Source of the DNA: Thermogutta sp039793925
GTDB lineage: Bacteria > Planctomycetota > Planctomycetia > Pirellulales > Thermoguttaceae
Assembly: GCF_039793925.1 (NCBI RefSeq)
Contig: NZ_JBAMME010000379.1
Location: forward strand, 1 to 64,000
Direction: 5' to 3'
DNA: 64,000 nt
Positions within the stretch are counted from its first letter, which is position 1; the number at the start of each line of letters is the position of its first letter. The notes beneath the pieces were generated by a model that was not told the DNA's origin, searched no databases, and saw only the letters and a list, made by a program, of their open reading frames with translations. Of the stretch, positions 7,500 to 15,822 are shown piece by piece. The position numbers and the translations under genes are program-made.

Positions 7500-10129
7500 A
7501 TGTCGCTTGTGTAAAACCCAGGGTGGGCTCAGACAGCAGCTTCCTCGATGAAACTCTGGCCCTGGTGTGGAAATACTGGCGTGAAACGCAGGTTCTCATG
7601 CTCGGATTGGGGATAATTCCTTCTCTACTGGCCGTTTTCTTCGTCGCAAATACTCACCCCGCCCAACCGCCGGTTGTGGTTCCGTTTGTGAGCGCCGCTT
7701 TATTCGCGCTGGCTTTCGGCGCCCTGGCTTTTGCGGGTGAAACCGAGCGAAAGACCGAAACTTTGCTGCGTGCTCTCCCGGTCAAGGCCTCGCGTCTTGT
7801 GCTGGCCGTGAGTGCAGTCGCTTTCCTGGGAGTAGCGGTATGCCTGTCGATAGGCTTCGTCATTTTGATCGCTAGAGGGTGGATCATCGATGATCAATCG
7901 CTGTTCCAAGAATGGCCATGGGATGTCTATCTAGGCGTTCTCTTTTGGGCGGGATTGGCAGCAGAGTTTTTTGTATGGGGCCTGTTTTTTTCGATCTTTG
8001 TCCGGCGTGTCATCTGGTCCGCGTTGCTGGGCGCCACGGTGGCCTACATCCTCAACATTTTAATTGTCGTCGGATTTGACAATCTATTCCAAACACTCTT
8101 TCCTAATCGGTTTATCATCCCCAAGATTGGTAGTTTTACCTGGGGGACATCCGGCGAATTGCTACCCGTTCATCTTCTTGTGGCGGCAGGTGTTTTAATG
8201 ATTGATGCGATACTCGTGGGAAAATGGCTGAAAAGTCCCGACGAACCGCTTCGCTGGCTCAAAAGCCGCCTTCTATTCCTTCGATTTCGGGGAATTTCCG
8301 CGCCCGTCCGGGTTCGCCAGATCGTCTCCCGTTTCGCAATTCCAAAAATACCCAATTTAAGTGCCTCGCCCATGAAATACCTGGTTTGGCTTCATGAGTG
8401 TCACCTCGGCGGATGGGCGCTTTTTCTTAAAATGAGCCTCTTTGTATATATACTCATTTTGGTGTGTATCAGCTTCCTGAGCACCCAATGGCTCTCAACT
8501 GATGCCTTCAGGGAATGGTGCAAAAACCATGGGCTATCTGTCCTGATTTTCGTCCCATCGATGGCAATTGTGATGATGGGCATTTCCACTTTTATTTTCG
8601 ATCGAGGTTTGAATCGTAATTTCTTGGCCGCATTACCAACTGCGCCCCAATCGATTTGGTGGTCCCGCCAGCGGTGGGCATTTCCGTGGCTGGTTGCGTG
8701 GTGCGGAGCCTGGATCCTCTCCGATGCGATCTTGAGGGACTTCCACGGGTACTCTCCTTTGACGCGCAACATCCAACCTCCTCCCACTTGGTTGTTATAT
8801 GCTCTTTCCACCACAATTTGGTATGCAACCGGACAATTAGCCGGCATGGCATCTCCTAACATCATTCAGGCCTTCGTGGTGGCCTTGTTCTTGGTGTTTT
8901 TTGGTGGGTATCTTCCAGGACAGTTGTTTCCGGTAGGCCGTGACGAGCTTTGGCCGGGACTGGCCCTCGTCCTTCAATCAGCACTATTTTCGATTGGTGT
9001 TCTGGCGCAGACGCGGGTTTCCATCGGTCACTGGCTGAAACGACATATCGACAACCTCTGGTCCACCATAGCGCTCAGCCCTCTTTTATGGACGCTTATT
9101 GGAGTGTGGTTCGTCCTCCCTGCACTACGCGTGTACTTTATTCGCGGGCCGCAGTGGTCGCAATTCACAGATCTCCAGTCATCTGTCACAGCGATTAAAG
9201 ATTCAATGTGGCTAGCCATTGGTGATCGGCGCGCTCCTGGGCCGGTCCACACGACAACTGTCCTGAAAACACTCGACGAGCTTGAGCGTGACTATCGTGC
9301 ATGGTCAGCCGCTGCTTATACAAGAACTGACGAAGACTATAGCGGACTACTCTGGAGTCGCGTCTCACGCATTCCGAATTTTCTCGAACACCTTGCAGAA
9401 CTAACAAAGACGCCTTATTCAGACCCCTTCGTTGCTCGGCTCTTCAATGTCTTAAGCGAACGAGCTGAGTCGGCAGGCAACGATACTCTCGTCTCCGACC
9501 GTTTTTTGCATCATGCCTTATTTGAGCGATTGACCTATGAGGCAATCGAGCGTGGGAATCTGGAGTATGCCCGGATCTTTTTCACGGCAGACCTGTGTCT
9601 TTCTCTGCAGGCCCGTCGCACTCAGCCCGCGATTGTCGCGGATCGAACCGTTCACAGTCTCGACATTGAACACGAGTGGAAAGCATGGGCCGATACAGTG
9701 TGGGCGTGGTGCCACGCGCCGGGGCAAACATCCCAGGGAATCTATTCCGCGCTTCGCGAGGTCTATGATATCTGGAAGAAGGAGCGGATTCCCTTTGACG
9801 AGCGAATACCGATTATGTACCACTATTGGCGCGACTTTGCTTTGAAAACGAATTCTTCCGATAACAAGCTTTATTCATGCGCTCCCATGGGGTGGATCCT
9901 GCTATCTCCCGGCGAAAAGGCGGTTTTCCAAAAGCGTCTCGACCGGATTTTTTCTGAATGGCTCCCCATTGCCCGGCAGTACGAAGCCGATCGTTTATTA
10001 CCCGGTGCTGACCGCGAAATTCTGGATGACAGTTCTTTATGGAAGCGAGTACTTTTCTCACGTATAGTCCGGCCTGGATTAACTGGTACGTTTATCAGGA
10101 ATTTCTCAATCAGCAGACGATCGATTTGA
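7496..10129 (+). CDS. ABC-2 type permease, large, frameshifted near its C-terminus
   Basis: Start ATG 7496 overlaps the stop of the ATPase gene (ATGA) behind a GGAGGAAG site. The first ~560 residues alternate hydrophobic segments with short loops. There are two sets of about six membrane helices, the arrangement of ABC-2 permeases seen in planctomycete and Ytr-like transporters. The remaining part is a large soluble region rich in W, R and E, probably outside the cytoplasm. After about residue 850 the frame gives an unconvincing tail and stops at 10129. The plausible continuation lies in another frame from 10039. Substrate unknown; a role in envelope stress or export follows only from the YtrA-type context. 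Confidence 0.75.
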   Translation: MNVACVKPRVGSDSSFLDETLALVWKYWRETQVLMLGLGIIPSLLAVFFVANTHPAQPPVVVPFVSAALFALAFGALAFAGETERKTETLLRALPVKASRLVLAVSAVAFLGVAVCLSIGFVILIARGWIIDDQSLFQEWPWDVYLGVLFWAGLAAEFFVWGLFFSIFVRRVIWSALLGATVAYILNILIVVGFDNLFQTLFPNRFIIPKIGSFTWGTSGELLPVHLLVAAGVLMIDAILVGKWLKSPDEPLRWLKSRLLFLRFRGISAPVRVRQIVSRFAIPKIPNLSASPMKYLVWLHECHLGGWALFLKMSLFVYILILVCISFLSTQWLSTDAFREWCKNHGLSVLIFVPSMAIVMMGISTFIFDRGLNRNFLAALPTAPQSIWWSRQRWAFPWLVAWCGAWILSDAILRDFHGYSPLTRNIQPPPTWLLYALSTTIWYATGQLAGMASPNIIQAFVVALFLVFFGGYLPGQLFPVGRDELWPGLALVLQSALFSIGVLAQTRVSIGHWLKRHIDNLWSTIALSPLLWTLIGVWFVLPALRVYFIRGPQWSQFTDLQSSVTAIKDSMWLAIGDRRAPGPVHTTTVLKTLDELERDYRAWSAAAYTRTDEDYSGLLWSRVSRIPNFLEHLAELTKTPYSDPFVARLFNVLSERAESAGNDTLVSDRFLHHALFERLTYEAIERGNLEYARIFFTADLCLSLQARRTQPAIVADRTVHSLDIEHEWKAWADTVWAWCHAPGQTSQGIYSALREVYDIWKKERIPFDERIPIMYHYWRDFALKTNSSDNKLYSCAPMGWILLSPGEKAVFQKRLDRIFSEWLPIARQYEADRLLPGADREILDDSSLWKRVLFSRIVRPGLTGTFIRNFSISRRSI

Positions 10130-10512
10130 CGGTCCGTGTGACGCTGTTGCGGATGGCCATTCGGGCGTACGAGCTGGACCACGGGCGTTTGCCAGATCGC
10201 TTGACCGATCTCACATCGCAATACCTTCCCGTCGTTCCGCGGTTGCCGGGTACAGGCGACGAGTTTATTTACTTTCCAAGGGGCGTGAAAGCTTCTAAAA
10301 CTCAATATCCCAAACTGGACGAACCCTGTCTGGTGGTACCGGGACTGCTTGGAATAGTCCGCGACGGCTGGCCGACGGAGGCGGATCGTCATGCTCAAGC
10401 TGTGAGAGGCTCCTGGCCCGGGGTATTTCCAGAATCCGGCGCGCTCGTTGTTTGGTCGCTGTCACCCCCAGCACGACTTGACAAGCGTCCACCGCAGATC
10501 GACAATCGTTAA
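10039..10512 (+). pseudogene. Displaced C-terminal part of the ABC-2 permease (frameshift)
   Basis: This frame has no ribosome site of its own but reads as a natural continuation of the permease, with YSPAWINWYVYQEFLNQQ and then RMAIRAYELDHGRLPDRL. The latter is a segment commonly found at the end of large planctomycete membrane proteins (AYELDHGxLP followed by LxDL). The shift lies between about 10028 and 10075, and a single lost base would restore one protein of about 1005 residues. It is listed separately because the two frames are not joined in this sequence. Confidence 0.65.
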
Positions 10513-10544
10513 GTCCTCGCCTTCTTTCGGCGTACCGGCGCTGC

Positions 10545-11258
10545 CTACGAAATAATGTCGAAGATATTCACGGGCAAATCGAAGTTATAGAGCAGAATAA
10601 AATAAATACCAATTAGAATAAAGACAATTCCGGTTAAGGTCCGCACAACCTGGTCGACAACGTTGATAGCGGCGAAGGCTCGGCCGACCCAACTGGCGGC
10701 GAAGACCACAAGCAGAGCGAAGACGAGAACGGGCACCCCTGTGGCCACCCCGTAGAGCAAAGCAAGACCCAGCGATCCTACGGAGTGAGAAGTGAGCAGC
10801 GTGACTACCGTTCCAAAATACGCTGCCGAGGTTGGACAGAAGGCCAAGGCAAAAAGCACGCCAAGGAGAAACGCCCCGAAAATACCAAATCGATCGGCGA
10901 TCTTCTGTGCGTGCCCAGCCTGTGCCTGCGGTAAAGGAATGGTAATCAAATTGAGGAGCAGCATTCCGATGAGGATGAGAATTGGGCCCAGGAATAAATG
11001 TCCGTACTTCTGGAGGCCGGTGGAAAGGCCCGGTAGGTTCGTCAGGCCGGTACTCAAAATGGCTGCGAGTGCGGCATACGTCACGGAGCGTCCCAGCGTG
11101 TAGAGGACCCCGCTGGTGACCACCCAGCGCCGATCAGTCAGCTTTCGGGCGATGTAGGTAACCGCCGCGATATTCGTGGCCAACGGGCATGGTGCGACCG
11201 CCGTCGCCAAGCCAAGCAACGTCACTCCAACCACCGTTGCAGAAGTGTCAATTGCCAT
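10545..11258 (-). CDS. CcdA/DsbD-like membrane protein, ArsG type
   Basis: A 237-residue protein with about six membrane helices. It has the CcdA/DsbD core: a cysteine in the first helix (ATAVAPCPLATNIA) and a second in the fourth (FALAFCPTSAAYFG). In this superfamily the pair relays electrons from cytoplasmic thioredoxin to thiol proteins outside. The nearest named family is ArsG, linked to ArsF-type proteins in arsenical resistance loci. It is the last gene of a minus-strand cluster with two ArsF-like proteins, a DGC protein, a thioredoxin, a permease and ArsR. GGGGAT before ATG 11258 supports the start. Whether it exports a substrate or transfers electrons cannot be told from sequence. Confidence 0.82.
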   Translation of the reverse strand: MAIDTSATVVGVTLLGLATAVAPCPLATNIAAVTYIARKLTDRRWVVTSGVLYTLGRSVTYAALAAILSTGLTNLPGLSTGLQKYGHLFLGPILILIGMLLLNLITIPLPQAQAGHAQKIADRFGIFGAFLLGVLFALAFCPTSAAYFGTVVTLLTSHSVGSLGLALLYGVATGVPVLVFALLVVFAASWVGRAFAAINVVDQVVRTLTGIVFILIGIYFILLYNFDLPVNIFDIIS

Positions 11259-11330
11259 GCCATCGATCCCCTTCGTTTGTCCGTGCCGCTTTACCTATGT
11301 TCCTGCCTGGTCATAACGTCACACGGATCT

Positions 11331-11792
11331 TTACTTCTGCATACTGGTGATTTTACGGAGATAGTCGCTCACTCCGTCGCGAACATACTGTTCCAATTCT
11401 TGCGGCTTGGCAAGGAGGCTGAAAACGCGGGGCAAGGGTTGCCACTCTGCCACTTTGTTCTTGCGAACCAATACCAGCACCAGTTCCGGCATCGTCACCT
11501 GATACGCCCGGGCGAACTGAACATTCCGTGGGTCCTGGAAATCGATCGAAGCCCACTGGAGCTGTCCTGTCTCAAACTCCTGGGCGAAATGTCTCTTCAG
11601 CACTTCCCCGATCGTTCTTTCCACCAATCGACAGGTTGGACATCGCTGGGTTCGGTGAAAGTAGATTGCCACCACCCGATCAGGCTGGAGAGTGGACTGC
11701 GCTGACAGCTCAGCGCCGGCGGGGGCATTGCTCACTGCCGAAAAAGTCACTGCTAAAATGAGAGCACCGGCCAACCATCCGTTCATCAGCAT
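11331..11792 (-). CDS. ArsF-like membrane-anchored thioredoxin-fold protein (copy 1)
   Basis: The start at 11792 is chosen because GGAGGGG lies four bases upstream; a longer form from 11828 has no such site. The N-terminal ~28 residues are a signal or anchor segment (LAGALILAVTFSAV, then an AGA cleavage-like site). A small thioredoxin-like domain follows, beginning IYFHRTQRCPTCRL with the CPTC redox pair near residue 53. FHxxxRCPTC followed by a helix is the hallmark of proteins annotated as ArsF (nitrophenyl-arsenical reductase subunit family). It would sit on the outer face of the inner membrane, a natural partner for the ArsG-like electron carrier 73 bases downstream. Confidence 0.78.
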   Translation of the reverse strand: MLMNGWLAGALILAVTFSAVSNAPAGAELSAQSTLQPDRVVAIYFHRTQRCPTCRLVERTIGEVLKRHFAQEFETGQLQWASIDFQDPRNVQFARAYQVTMPELVLVLVRKNKVAEWQPLPRVFSLLAKPQELEQYVRDGVSDYLRKITSMQK

Positions 11793-11856
11793 TGTTCCCC
11801 TCCATGTATTTTCGAGACTTTCTTTCATGTACGCGCTTAGATAATTTCACACGGGA

Positions 11857-12378
11857 TCAACCCGTCGTGCCCTGAAGCATGTTTTTCAAGTTATCGGAAA
11901 TAAGCCGCGCGAATGCTTCTTTATTGCCCACACACTGCCATACCTCCATGAGGTTCACAAAGTCTTTTTCCTCTCCGTCGTGGATGCGGACCATGACCAC
12001 CGTTGGAGCAATTAATTTATATTTTTGAATAAATTGACGATTTTCCGGCTTTTCATAGTTTAATTCCCGAATGACGACTTTGCGGGAGTTTAGCTCCTGG
12101 GCGAAGTTTGTTTCAAGCACCTCTTTTGTGCTTGCTTCGATCAAAAGGCATGTAGGACAGCGCACATTGCCGTGGAATAGATAGACGAGCACGCCGTCCG
12201 TCACGGCTTGCGGCGTCCGCTCTTGGGCGGTATCGGTTGCAATCTGGGAAGCCGTCACCGCTTGTGACGACGGGGTGCCGTTTCCCGCTATTTTCACCAC
12301 CGCCGCTCCCAGGGCTGCGCCGGCCAAGAGCAACATCGCGCTTGTGAGAATACTCCGCCAACTGGATCCCTGATTCAT
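11857..12378 (-). CDS. ArsF-like membrane-anchored thioredoxin-fold protein (copy 2)
   Basis: ATG 12378 with GGAGGATT upstream gives 173 residues. An N-terminal membrane anchor (about residues 10-30, ILTSAMLLLAGAALGAAVV) is followed by a linker of ~40 polar residues. A domain like the neighbouring copy then begins VYLFHGNVRCPTCLLIEAS with CPTC and continues NYEKPENRQFIQKYKL and PTVVMVRIHDGEE. It differs from copy 1 in the longer linker and a further cysteine near the C-terminus (VWQCVGN). The two tandem copies suggest sequential or alternative carriers. The activity is inferred. Confidence 0.78.
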   Translation of the reverse strand: MNQGSSWRSILTSAMLLLAGAALGAAVVKIAGNGTPSSQAVTASQIATDTAQERTPQAVTDGVLVYLFHGNVRCPTCLLIEASTKEVLETNFAQELNSRKVVIRELNYEKPENRQFIQKYKLIAPTVVMVRIHDGEEKDFVNLMEVWQCVGNKEAFARLISDNLKNMLQGTTG

Positions 12379-12460
12379 GGCTAATCCTCCCAAATGAGTT
12401 CGCGAAATGGGCTGCCCGATAACTCGTGACGGGGCCACCGAAAAACACGCGCCCCGGGCT

Positions 12461-12898
12461 TTATTGACAACAGGGGGAATCCCCGCCACCCGCTGAGGGA
12501 GCGTCCGCCGACAGAATGCGGCTCACCTGGTCGGCAATCCGTTGAACATTCTCCTGTGTGACGGGCGATTCGCCCCGTTTAAAGCCGAGCTGATCTACCC
12601 GCACGCACAAAAGCTCTGTAAAGCCCGCCCTCTCCAAAGTATGCCGCCCGCACTGGGTCGGACAGCCGTCGATAACCAGCACACGGCGAGCCTTGTGAAC
12701 GGCGCCCGTGCTACCCGCGGCCCCTGCCCCGATGCCCGCCAGGCATCCCATTCGGGCAACGCCACGGCGGCCCAGCTCACGGGCAGCGAGGTCCGCCAGA
12801 TGCCCCAAGTTAGAGGCCCCTGAACAGGCCAGCACGACGATATTTGCGCCCTTACAGGCACACGCACGTGGGCTCGGATTTTCGGTCATCTTATCCAT
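12461..12898 (-). CDS. Putative zinc-binding DGC-domain protein
   Basis: 145 residues matching the DGC family: an N-terminal nucleotide-fold-like start (IVVLACSGASNLGHLADLAA), a middle MGCLAGIG block and the name-giving motif DGCPTQCGRHTLE. Several cysteines in conserved positions (CAC, C in LACSG, GC, CPTQC, and CC near the end) are thought to bind zinc. The family is often next to arsenic and thioredoxin-like genes; its reaction is not established. The protein appears cytoplasmic. It lies 54 bases after the small thioredoxin gene and 82 bases before the second ArsF-like gene, so it is probably in the same transcript. Confidence 0.8.
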   Translation of the reverse strand: MDKMTENPSPRACACKGANIVVLACSGASNLGHLADLAARELGRRGVARMGCLAGIGAGAAGSTGAVHKARRVLVIDGCPTQCGRHTLERAGFTELLCVRVDQLGFKRGESPVTQENVQRIADQVSRILSADAPSAGGGDSPCCQ

Positions 12899-12952
12899 TT
12901 GCTGGACAGCTTGTGTTCATAAACGATGATGTGCCTAGTTTCACTGCGGACT

Positions 12953-13189
12953 TCAACTCGCCAGGATCTGCTTGATCTCCTCAACACTGGCGACCTTGCC
13001 CTGGAGCTTCAATTCACCGTCCACCACTAGAGCCGGCGTCATCATTACACCGAAGCTCGTGATCATATTAATGTCGGACACCTTTTCGATGTGTGCCTCA
13101 ATTCCCAGTCGTTTGACAGCCTCTTCAGCATTTTTGAGAAGTGCCTGACATTTGGCACATCCGGGACCGAGAACCTGAACGAGTTTCAT
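12953..13189 (-). CDS. Small thioredoxin/glutaredoxin-like protein (TM0996/MTH895 type)
   Basis: ATG 13189 with ACAGGAGGC upstream gives 78 residues. The sequence begins MKLVQVLGPGCAKCQALLKN, with the GCAKC redox pair at about residues 11-14, and ends with the thioredoxin-fold cis-proline strand MMTPALVVDGELKLQGKV. These are typical of the small archaeal/bacterial redox-active disulphide family. Such genes accompany ArsP-type permeases. It would be the cytoplasmic donor or acceptor for the membrane carriers of the cluster. Confidence 0.88.
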   Translation of the reverse strand: MKLVQVLGPGCAKCQALLKNAEEAVKRLGIEAHIEKVSDINMITSFGVMMTPALVVDGELKLQGKVASVEEIKQILAS

Positions 13190-13225
13190 CGGAACGCCTC
13201 CTGTCAATTGAAACAATTCACGCGA

Positions 13226-14599
13226 TCATACGAAAAACGCCCCAAAGATCATTCCCACGAGAGTACTCATAATCACCACCAGCGCTACGAACGTGGCGGT
13301 TTTCTTGAATCCCCATACGCTGTAAATGACCGCAATGCTCGGGAGGGAAAGGGCCGGTCCAGCCAGCAGGAGTGCCAGTGCAGGTCCTTTGCCCATTCCC
13401 AAGCCGATCAGAGCCTCCAGAATCGGGATTTCTGTGAGGGTGGCGAAATACCATGCTGCACCGATCACAGCCGCCACGAAGTTCGCCCGGAAGCTGTCTC
13501 CTCCCACCAGGGCCCCCACCAGCTTTTCAGGAAGCAAAGCACTCACGAAGCCCGTGACAAATACACCGAGGAACAAAAGCGGGATGATCTGTTTGGCGAA
13601 GGACCATGTCTCTCCCAGCCAAGCTCCCAGCTCCGCTTTTTCGAACCAGGTGAACGCCATCAAAATCGTCAGGAGCAGGAACACGCCAGCAAAGTACCAG
13701 CGGTTGGGATAGACCCAGGCTGCGAATTCGTAGCCCGGCGGGGTGTCCTGAGTCATGGTGCGGATGTACTTCTTGTCCACATTGAACTTCATTCCTTTGG
13801 AAAGCTCGGGGATGGATTCTTCCATCTGCAGGCGGTAGGTTGTTGTTGTTTCTTGGAGCACCGCCACGCTCACCGGCCCCGTCGTGTTGAGTGACCGGAC
13901 AGAGCCGTCCATGAGGGTGACCTGGGTACCAGGGGTGAACTCCACCCGGCTACGACTGGGATCACTCCAATCGGAAAACACCAGAAAGAGGATCATCGCG
14001 CCGAGAAATGCGGCATTTTGCCAGAGCTTCCGCTTGGGGGGCGCCGAGTGAGGAAGGGCCATGAAAGACTTGATTCTGTCGACCTCTTCTTTGCGGAAGA
14101 TCCAGGCCATGATAAGGCCGATAATCACGGCGAAAGTGACGGCTCCCACTGCCCGGGCAATTCCCAGATCCCAACCGAGCACTCGGGCTGTGAGAAAGAT
14201 GGCCATCACATTGATCGCGGGCCCGGAGTAAAGAAAAGCTGCGGCAGGTCCCAGGCCCGCCCCCACTCGGTAAATGCCCGCGAACATGGGCAGGACGCTG
14301 CAGGAGCAGACGGCCAGCACAGTCCCTGCAACGGACGCCACCGCATAGGCTTCGATCTTGTTGGCTTGCGGTCCCAGATGCCGCAAAACGCCCTCCTTAG
14401 ACAGGAAGGTCGCGATTCCCCCAGCGATGAACATGGCCGGTATAACACAGGCCAGAGTGTGGTTCCTGGCATACCATTGCAGCATGAGAAAGGCTTCCAT
14501 GACGGCGTTCTGGATCCTTGGCGAACTGAAATTGAGGAAGTATGCCAGGACAAACACGATCACCAAAGCCGCCAAAATTCCCCAGTCTTTTCGCGTCAT
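13226..14599 (-). CDS. ArsP-type permease (DUF318/PF03773 family)
   Basis: 457 residues with two groups of about four to five membrane helices. The first half holds AGGIATFLSKEGVLRHLG, the conserved VLAVCSCSVLPMFAGIY and LYSGPAINVMA; the second half holds the matching FLGVFVTGFVSALLP and LTEIPILEALIGLGMGKGPAL. A soluble insert of about 100 residues (residues ~205-300) lies between them. Members export trivalent organoarsenicals or act as less-defined permeases; the CSC pair is the usual metalloid-binding candidate. It is the first gene of the five- or six-gene minus operon, 33 bases before the thioredoxin gene, with its own promoter at 14624-14652. Substrate identity is inferred. Confidence 0.85.
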   Translation of the reverse strand: MTRKDWGILAALVIVFVLAYFLNFSSPRIQNAVMEAFLMLQWYARNHTLACVIPAMFIAGGIATFLSKEGVLRHLGPQANKIEAYAVASVAGTVLAVCSCSVLPMFAGIYRVGAGLGPAAAFLYSGPAINVMAIFLTARVLGWDLGIARAVGAVTFAVIIGLIMAWIFRKEEVDRIKSFMALPHSAPPKRKLWQNAAFLGAMILFLVFSDWSDPSRSRVEFTPGTQVTLMDGSVRSLNTTGPVSVAVLQETTTTYRLQMEESIPELSKGMKFNVDKKYIRTMTQDTPPGYEFAAWVYPNRWYFAGVFLLLTILMAFTWFEKAELGAWLGETWSFAKQIIPLLFLGVFVTGFVSALLPEKLVGALVGGDSFRANFVAAVIGAAWYFATLTEIPILEALIGLGMGKGPALALLLAGPALSLPSIAVIYSVWGFKKTATFVALVVIMSTLVGMIFGAFFV

Positions 14600-14623
14600 G
14601 ATTCTAGAACTCCCTTCTCAAAG

Positions 14624-14652
14624 GTTATATGCATATTTGCAAAAGGTTACAA
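14624..14652 (-). promoter_or_regulatory. Promoter of the permease-thioredoxin-ArsF-ArsG operon with ArsR-like operator
   Basis: Read on the minus strand, TTGTAA (14647-14652) and TATAAC (14624-14629) are 17 bases apart. The palindrome ATATGCATAT (14627-14636) covers the spacer and the -10 box, a usual position for an ArsR-family operator. Confidence 0.55.
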
Positions 14653-14665
14653 TATCAATACCTTT

Positions 14666-14688
14666 AAAAACCCGAGAGGTTTCTCGGG
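14666..14688 (-). terminator. Rho-independent terminator after arsR
   Basis: A 7-base stem CCCGAGA/TCTCGGG with loop GGTT at 14671-14688 is followed on the minus strand by five U (14666-14670). It separates the ArsR gene from the permease operon, so the two have separate transcripts. Confidence 0.75.
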
Positions 14689-14731
14689 AAAGCCGCCCTG
14701 CTAGGCCGGTTTTCAGCGGGCGGTACGAAGC

Positions 14732-15067
14732 TTACCGGAGCAACCTGAGCCTGCTTTCCAACCCCTGCTGAATAACACCATCGACGCAGTCCAGAAACTG
14801 GAGGATGCACGGTGTTCTCAGCCGGTAGAACGTCATCTGCCCCCTTTTTTCATCCACAAGGATGCCTGCCTCCTTCAACTGGCTGAGATGGCGGGAGGTT
14901 GTGGATATGTCCAGCCCCAGGAGGTCTGCGAGCTCGCAAACGCATCTTTCGCGGGTTCTTCCCAACTCCTCCACGATCGACAATCGCGAGGGATGGGCCA
15001 GCGCTTTGATGACCTGCGCCCGGCTTTCGCACCGAGCACGCACCTTGGGATCAAGTTTGCTGGTCAT
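14732..15067 (-). CDS. ArsR/SmtB-family transcriptional repressor
   Basis: A 111-residue winged-helix repressor. ATG 15067 is chosen because the promoter's predicted start point lies near 15138, which excludes the longer upstream starts. The DNA-binding part runs ALAHPSRLSIVEEL, then ERCVCELADLLGLDISTTSRHLSQLKEAGIL. The CVC pair at the beginning of the recognition region is the ArsR/CadC metalloid-binding position, and a further pair lies at the C-terminal end (PCILQFLDCVDG). Members leave DNA when As(III), Sb(III) or heavy metals bind. It should control both its own promoter (15145-15173) and the permease operon. The real inducer is unknown. Confidence 0.88.
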   Translation of the reverse strand: MTSKLDPKVRARCESRAQVIKALAHPSRLSIVEELGRTRERCVCELADLLGLDISTTSRHLSQLKEAGILVDEKRGQMTFYRLRTPCILQFLDCVDGVIQQGLESRLRLLR

Positions 15068-15129
15068 GGCGAGAGGCCCTTTTCCATCTCTGTTTTTACT
15101 ACGCGGGGCCGGTTCAGTTTGTTTGACAA

Positions 15130-15145
15130 TTGCACACATGTGCAA
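15130..15145. promoter_or_regulatory. ArsR operator candidate
   Basis: TTGCACACATGTGCAA has two perfect 7-base arms around a 2-base centre. It begins right after the arsR -10 box and covers the predicted transcription start, so bound ArsR would block its own gene. Confidence 0.6.
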
Positions 15146-15173
15146 GTATACCATCAAGCGATATCGGCGACAA
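15145..15173 (-). promoter_or_regulatory. arsR promoter
   Basis: On the minus strand TTGTCG (15168-15173) and TATACT (15145-15150) are spaced by 17 bases. The -10 box matches consensus at five of six positions. Confidence 0.6.
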
Positions 15174-15225
15174 GTCCAGCGAAACTTGAAAAGAAAACCC
15201 AGCCTGCCATCATAATGGGATCAGG

Positions 15226-15822
15226 CTACCGCTCAAGGGTGACGTTCCAGTACGCCTCGCTGATGAAGCGATTCCAGCTCTCAATGCGAATCTCCCGAGC
15301 GGCATAAATTGGGCGCCACTTCGGCCGGGTCGGCTTGCGACGGAGCTTCATTCCCGCCTCTTCGGGGGTACGATTACCCTTCTTTCGGTTGCAGTCCACG
15401 CAGGCGAGAACACAGTTCTCCCAGGTGGACTCGCCACCCCTTGCGCGGGGAATCACGTGATCAATCGTGAGTTGGTCCGGCGGACATTGTTTGCCGCAGT
15501 ACTGGCAGGTGTTATGGTCCCGCTTGAAGAGGTTCCGCCGACTGAATGGCACACCGGAATGGGGCACGCCCTCGTACTGTCGCAACGTGATCACTTCTGG
15601 CACGCGGAGGCGAAAGGAGACCCCCTGGATGAAACTTTCACCCTCGGCGGGAGCCAATTGAGTCCAGTCGGACCAGGTGTAGGTGCTAAAATCCTCAGGA
15701 TCGACGATGAGGGCCGTCCCCTGGTAAACCATGACCAGAGCACGGGCAACCGTCGCGACGTGGATCGGTTGCCAATGTCGATTGAGCACGAGAGTCGGCC
15801 GTTGGAGTACACCGGTAGCCAC
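15226..15822 (-). CDS. HNH endonuclease family protein
   Basis: 198 residues. The C-terminal half carries a complete HNH zinc finger: RDHNTCQYCGKQC, the catalytic IDHVIPRARGG, then the asparagine and second cysteine pair in WENCVLACVDCNRKKG. The N-terminal half (PTLVLNRHWQPIHVATVARAL and VYQGTALIVD) is the conserved part of a widespread chromosomal HNH family, common in planctomycetes and cyanobacteria, of unknown role. No phage or restriction genes are adjacent. Nuclease function is likely from the motif; the biological target is unknown. Confidence 0.88.
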   Translation of the reverse strand: MATGVLQRPTLVLNRHWQPIHVATVARALVMVYQGTALIVDPEDFSTYTWSDWTQLAPAEGESFIQGVSFRLRVPEVITLRQYEGVPHSGVPFSRRNLFKRDHNTCQYCGKQCPPDQLTIDHVIPRARGGESTWENCVLACVDCNRKKGNRTPEEAGMKLRRKPTRPKWRPIYAAREIRIESWNRFISEAYWNVTLER

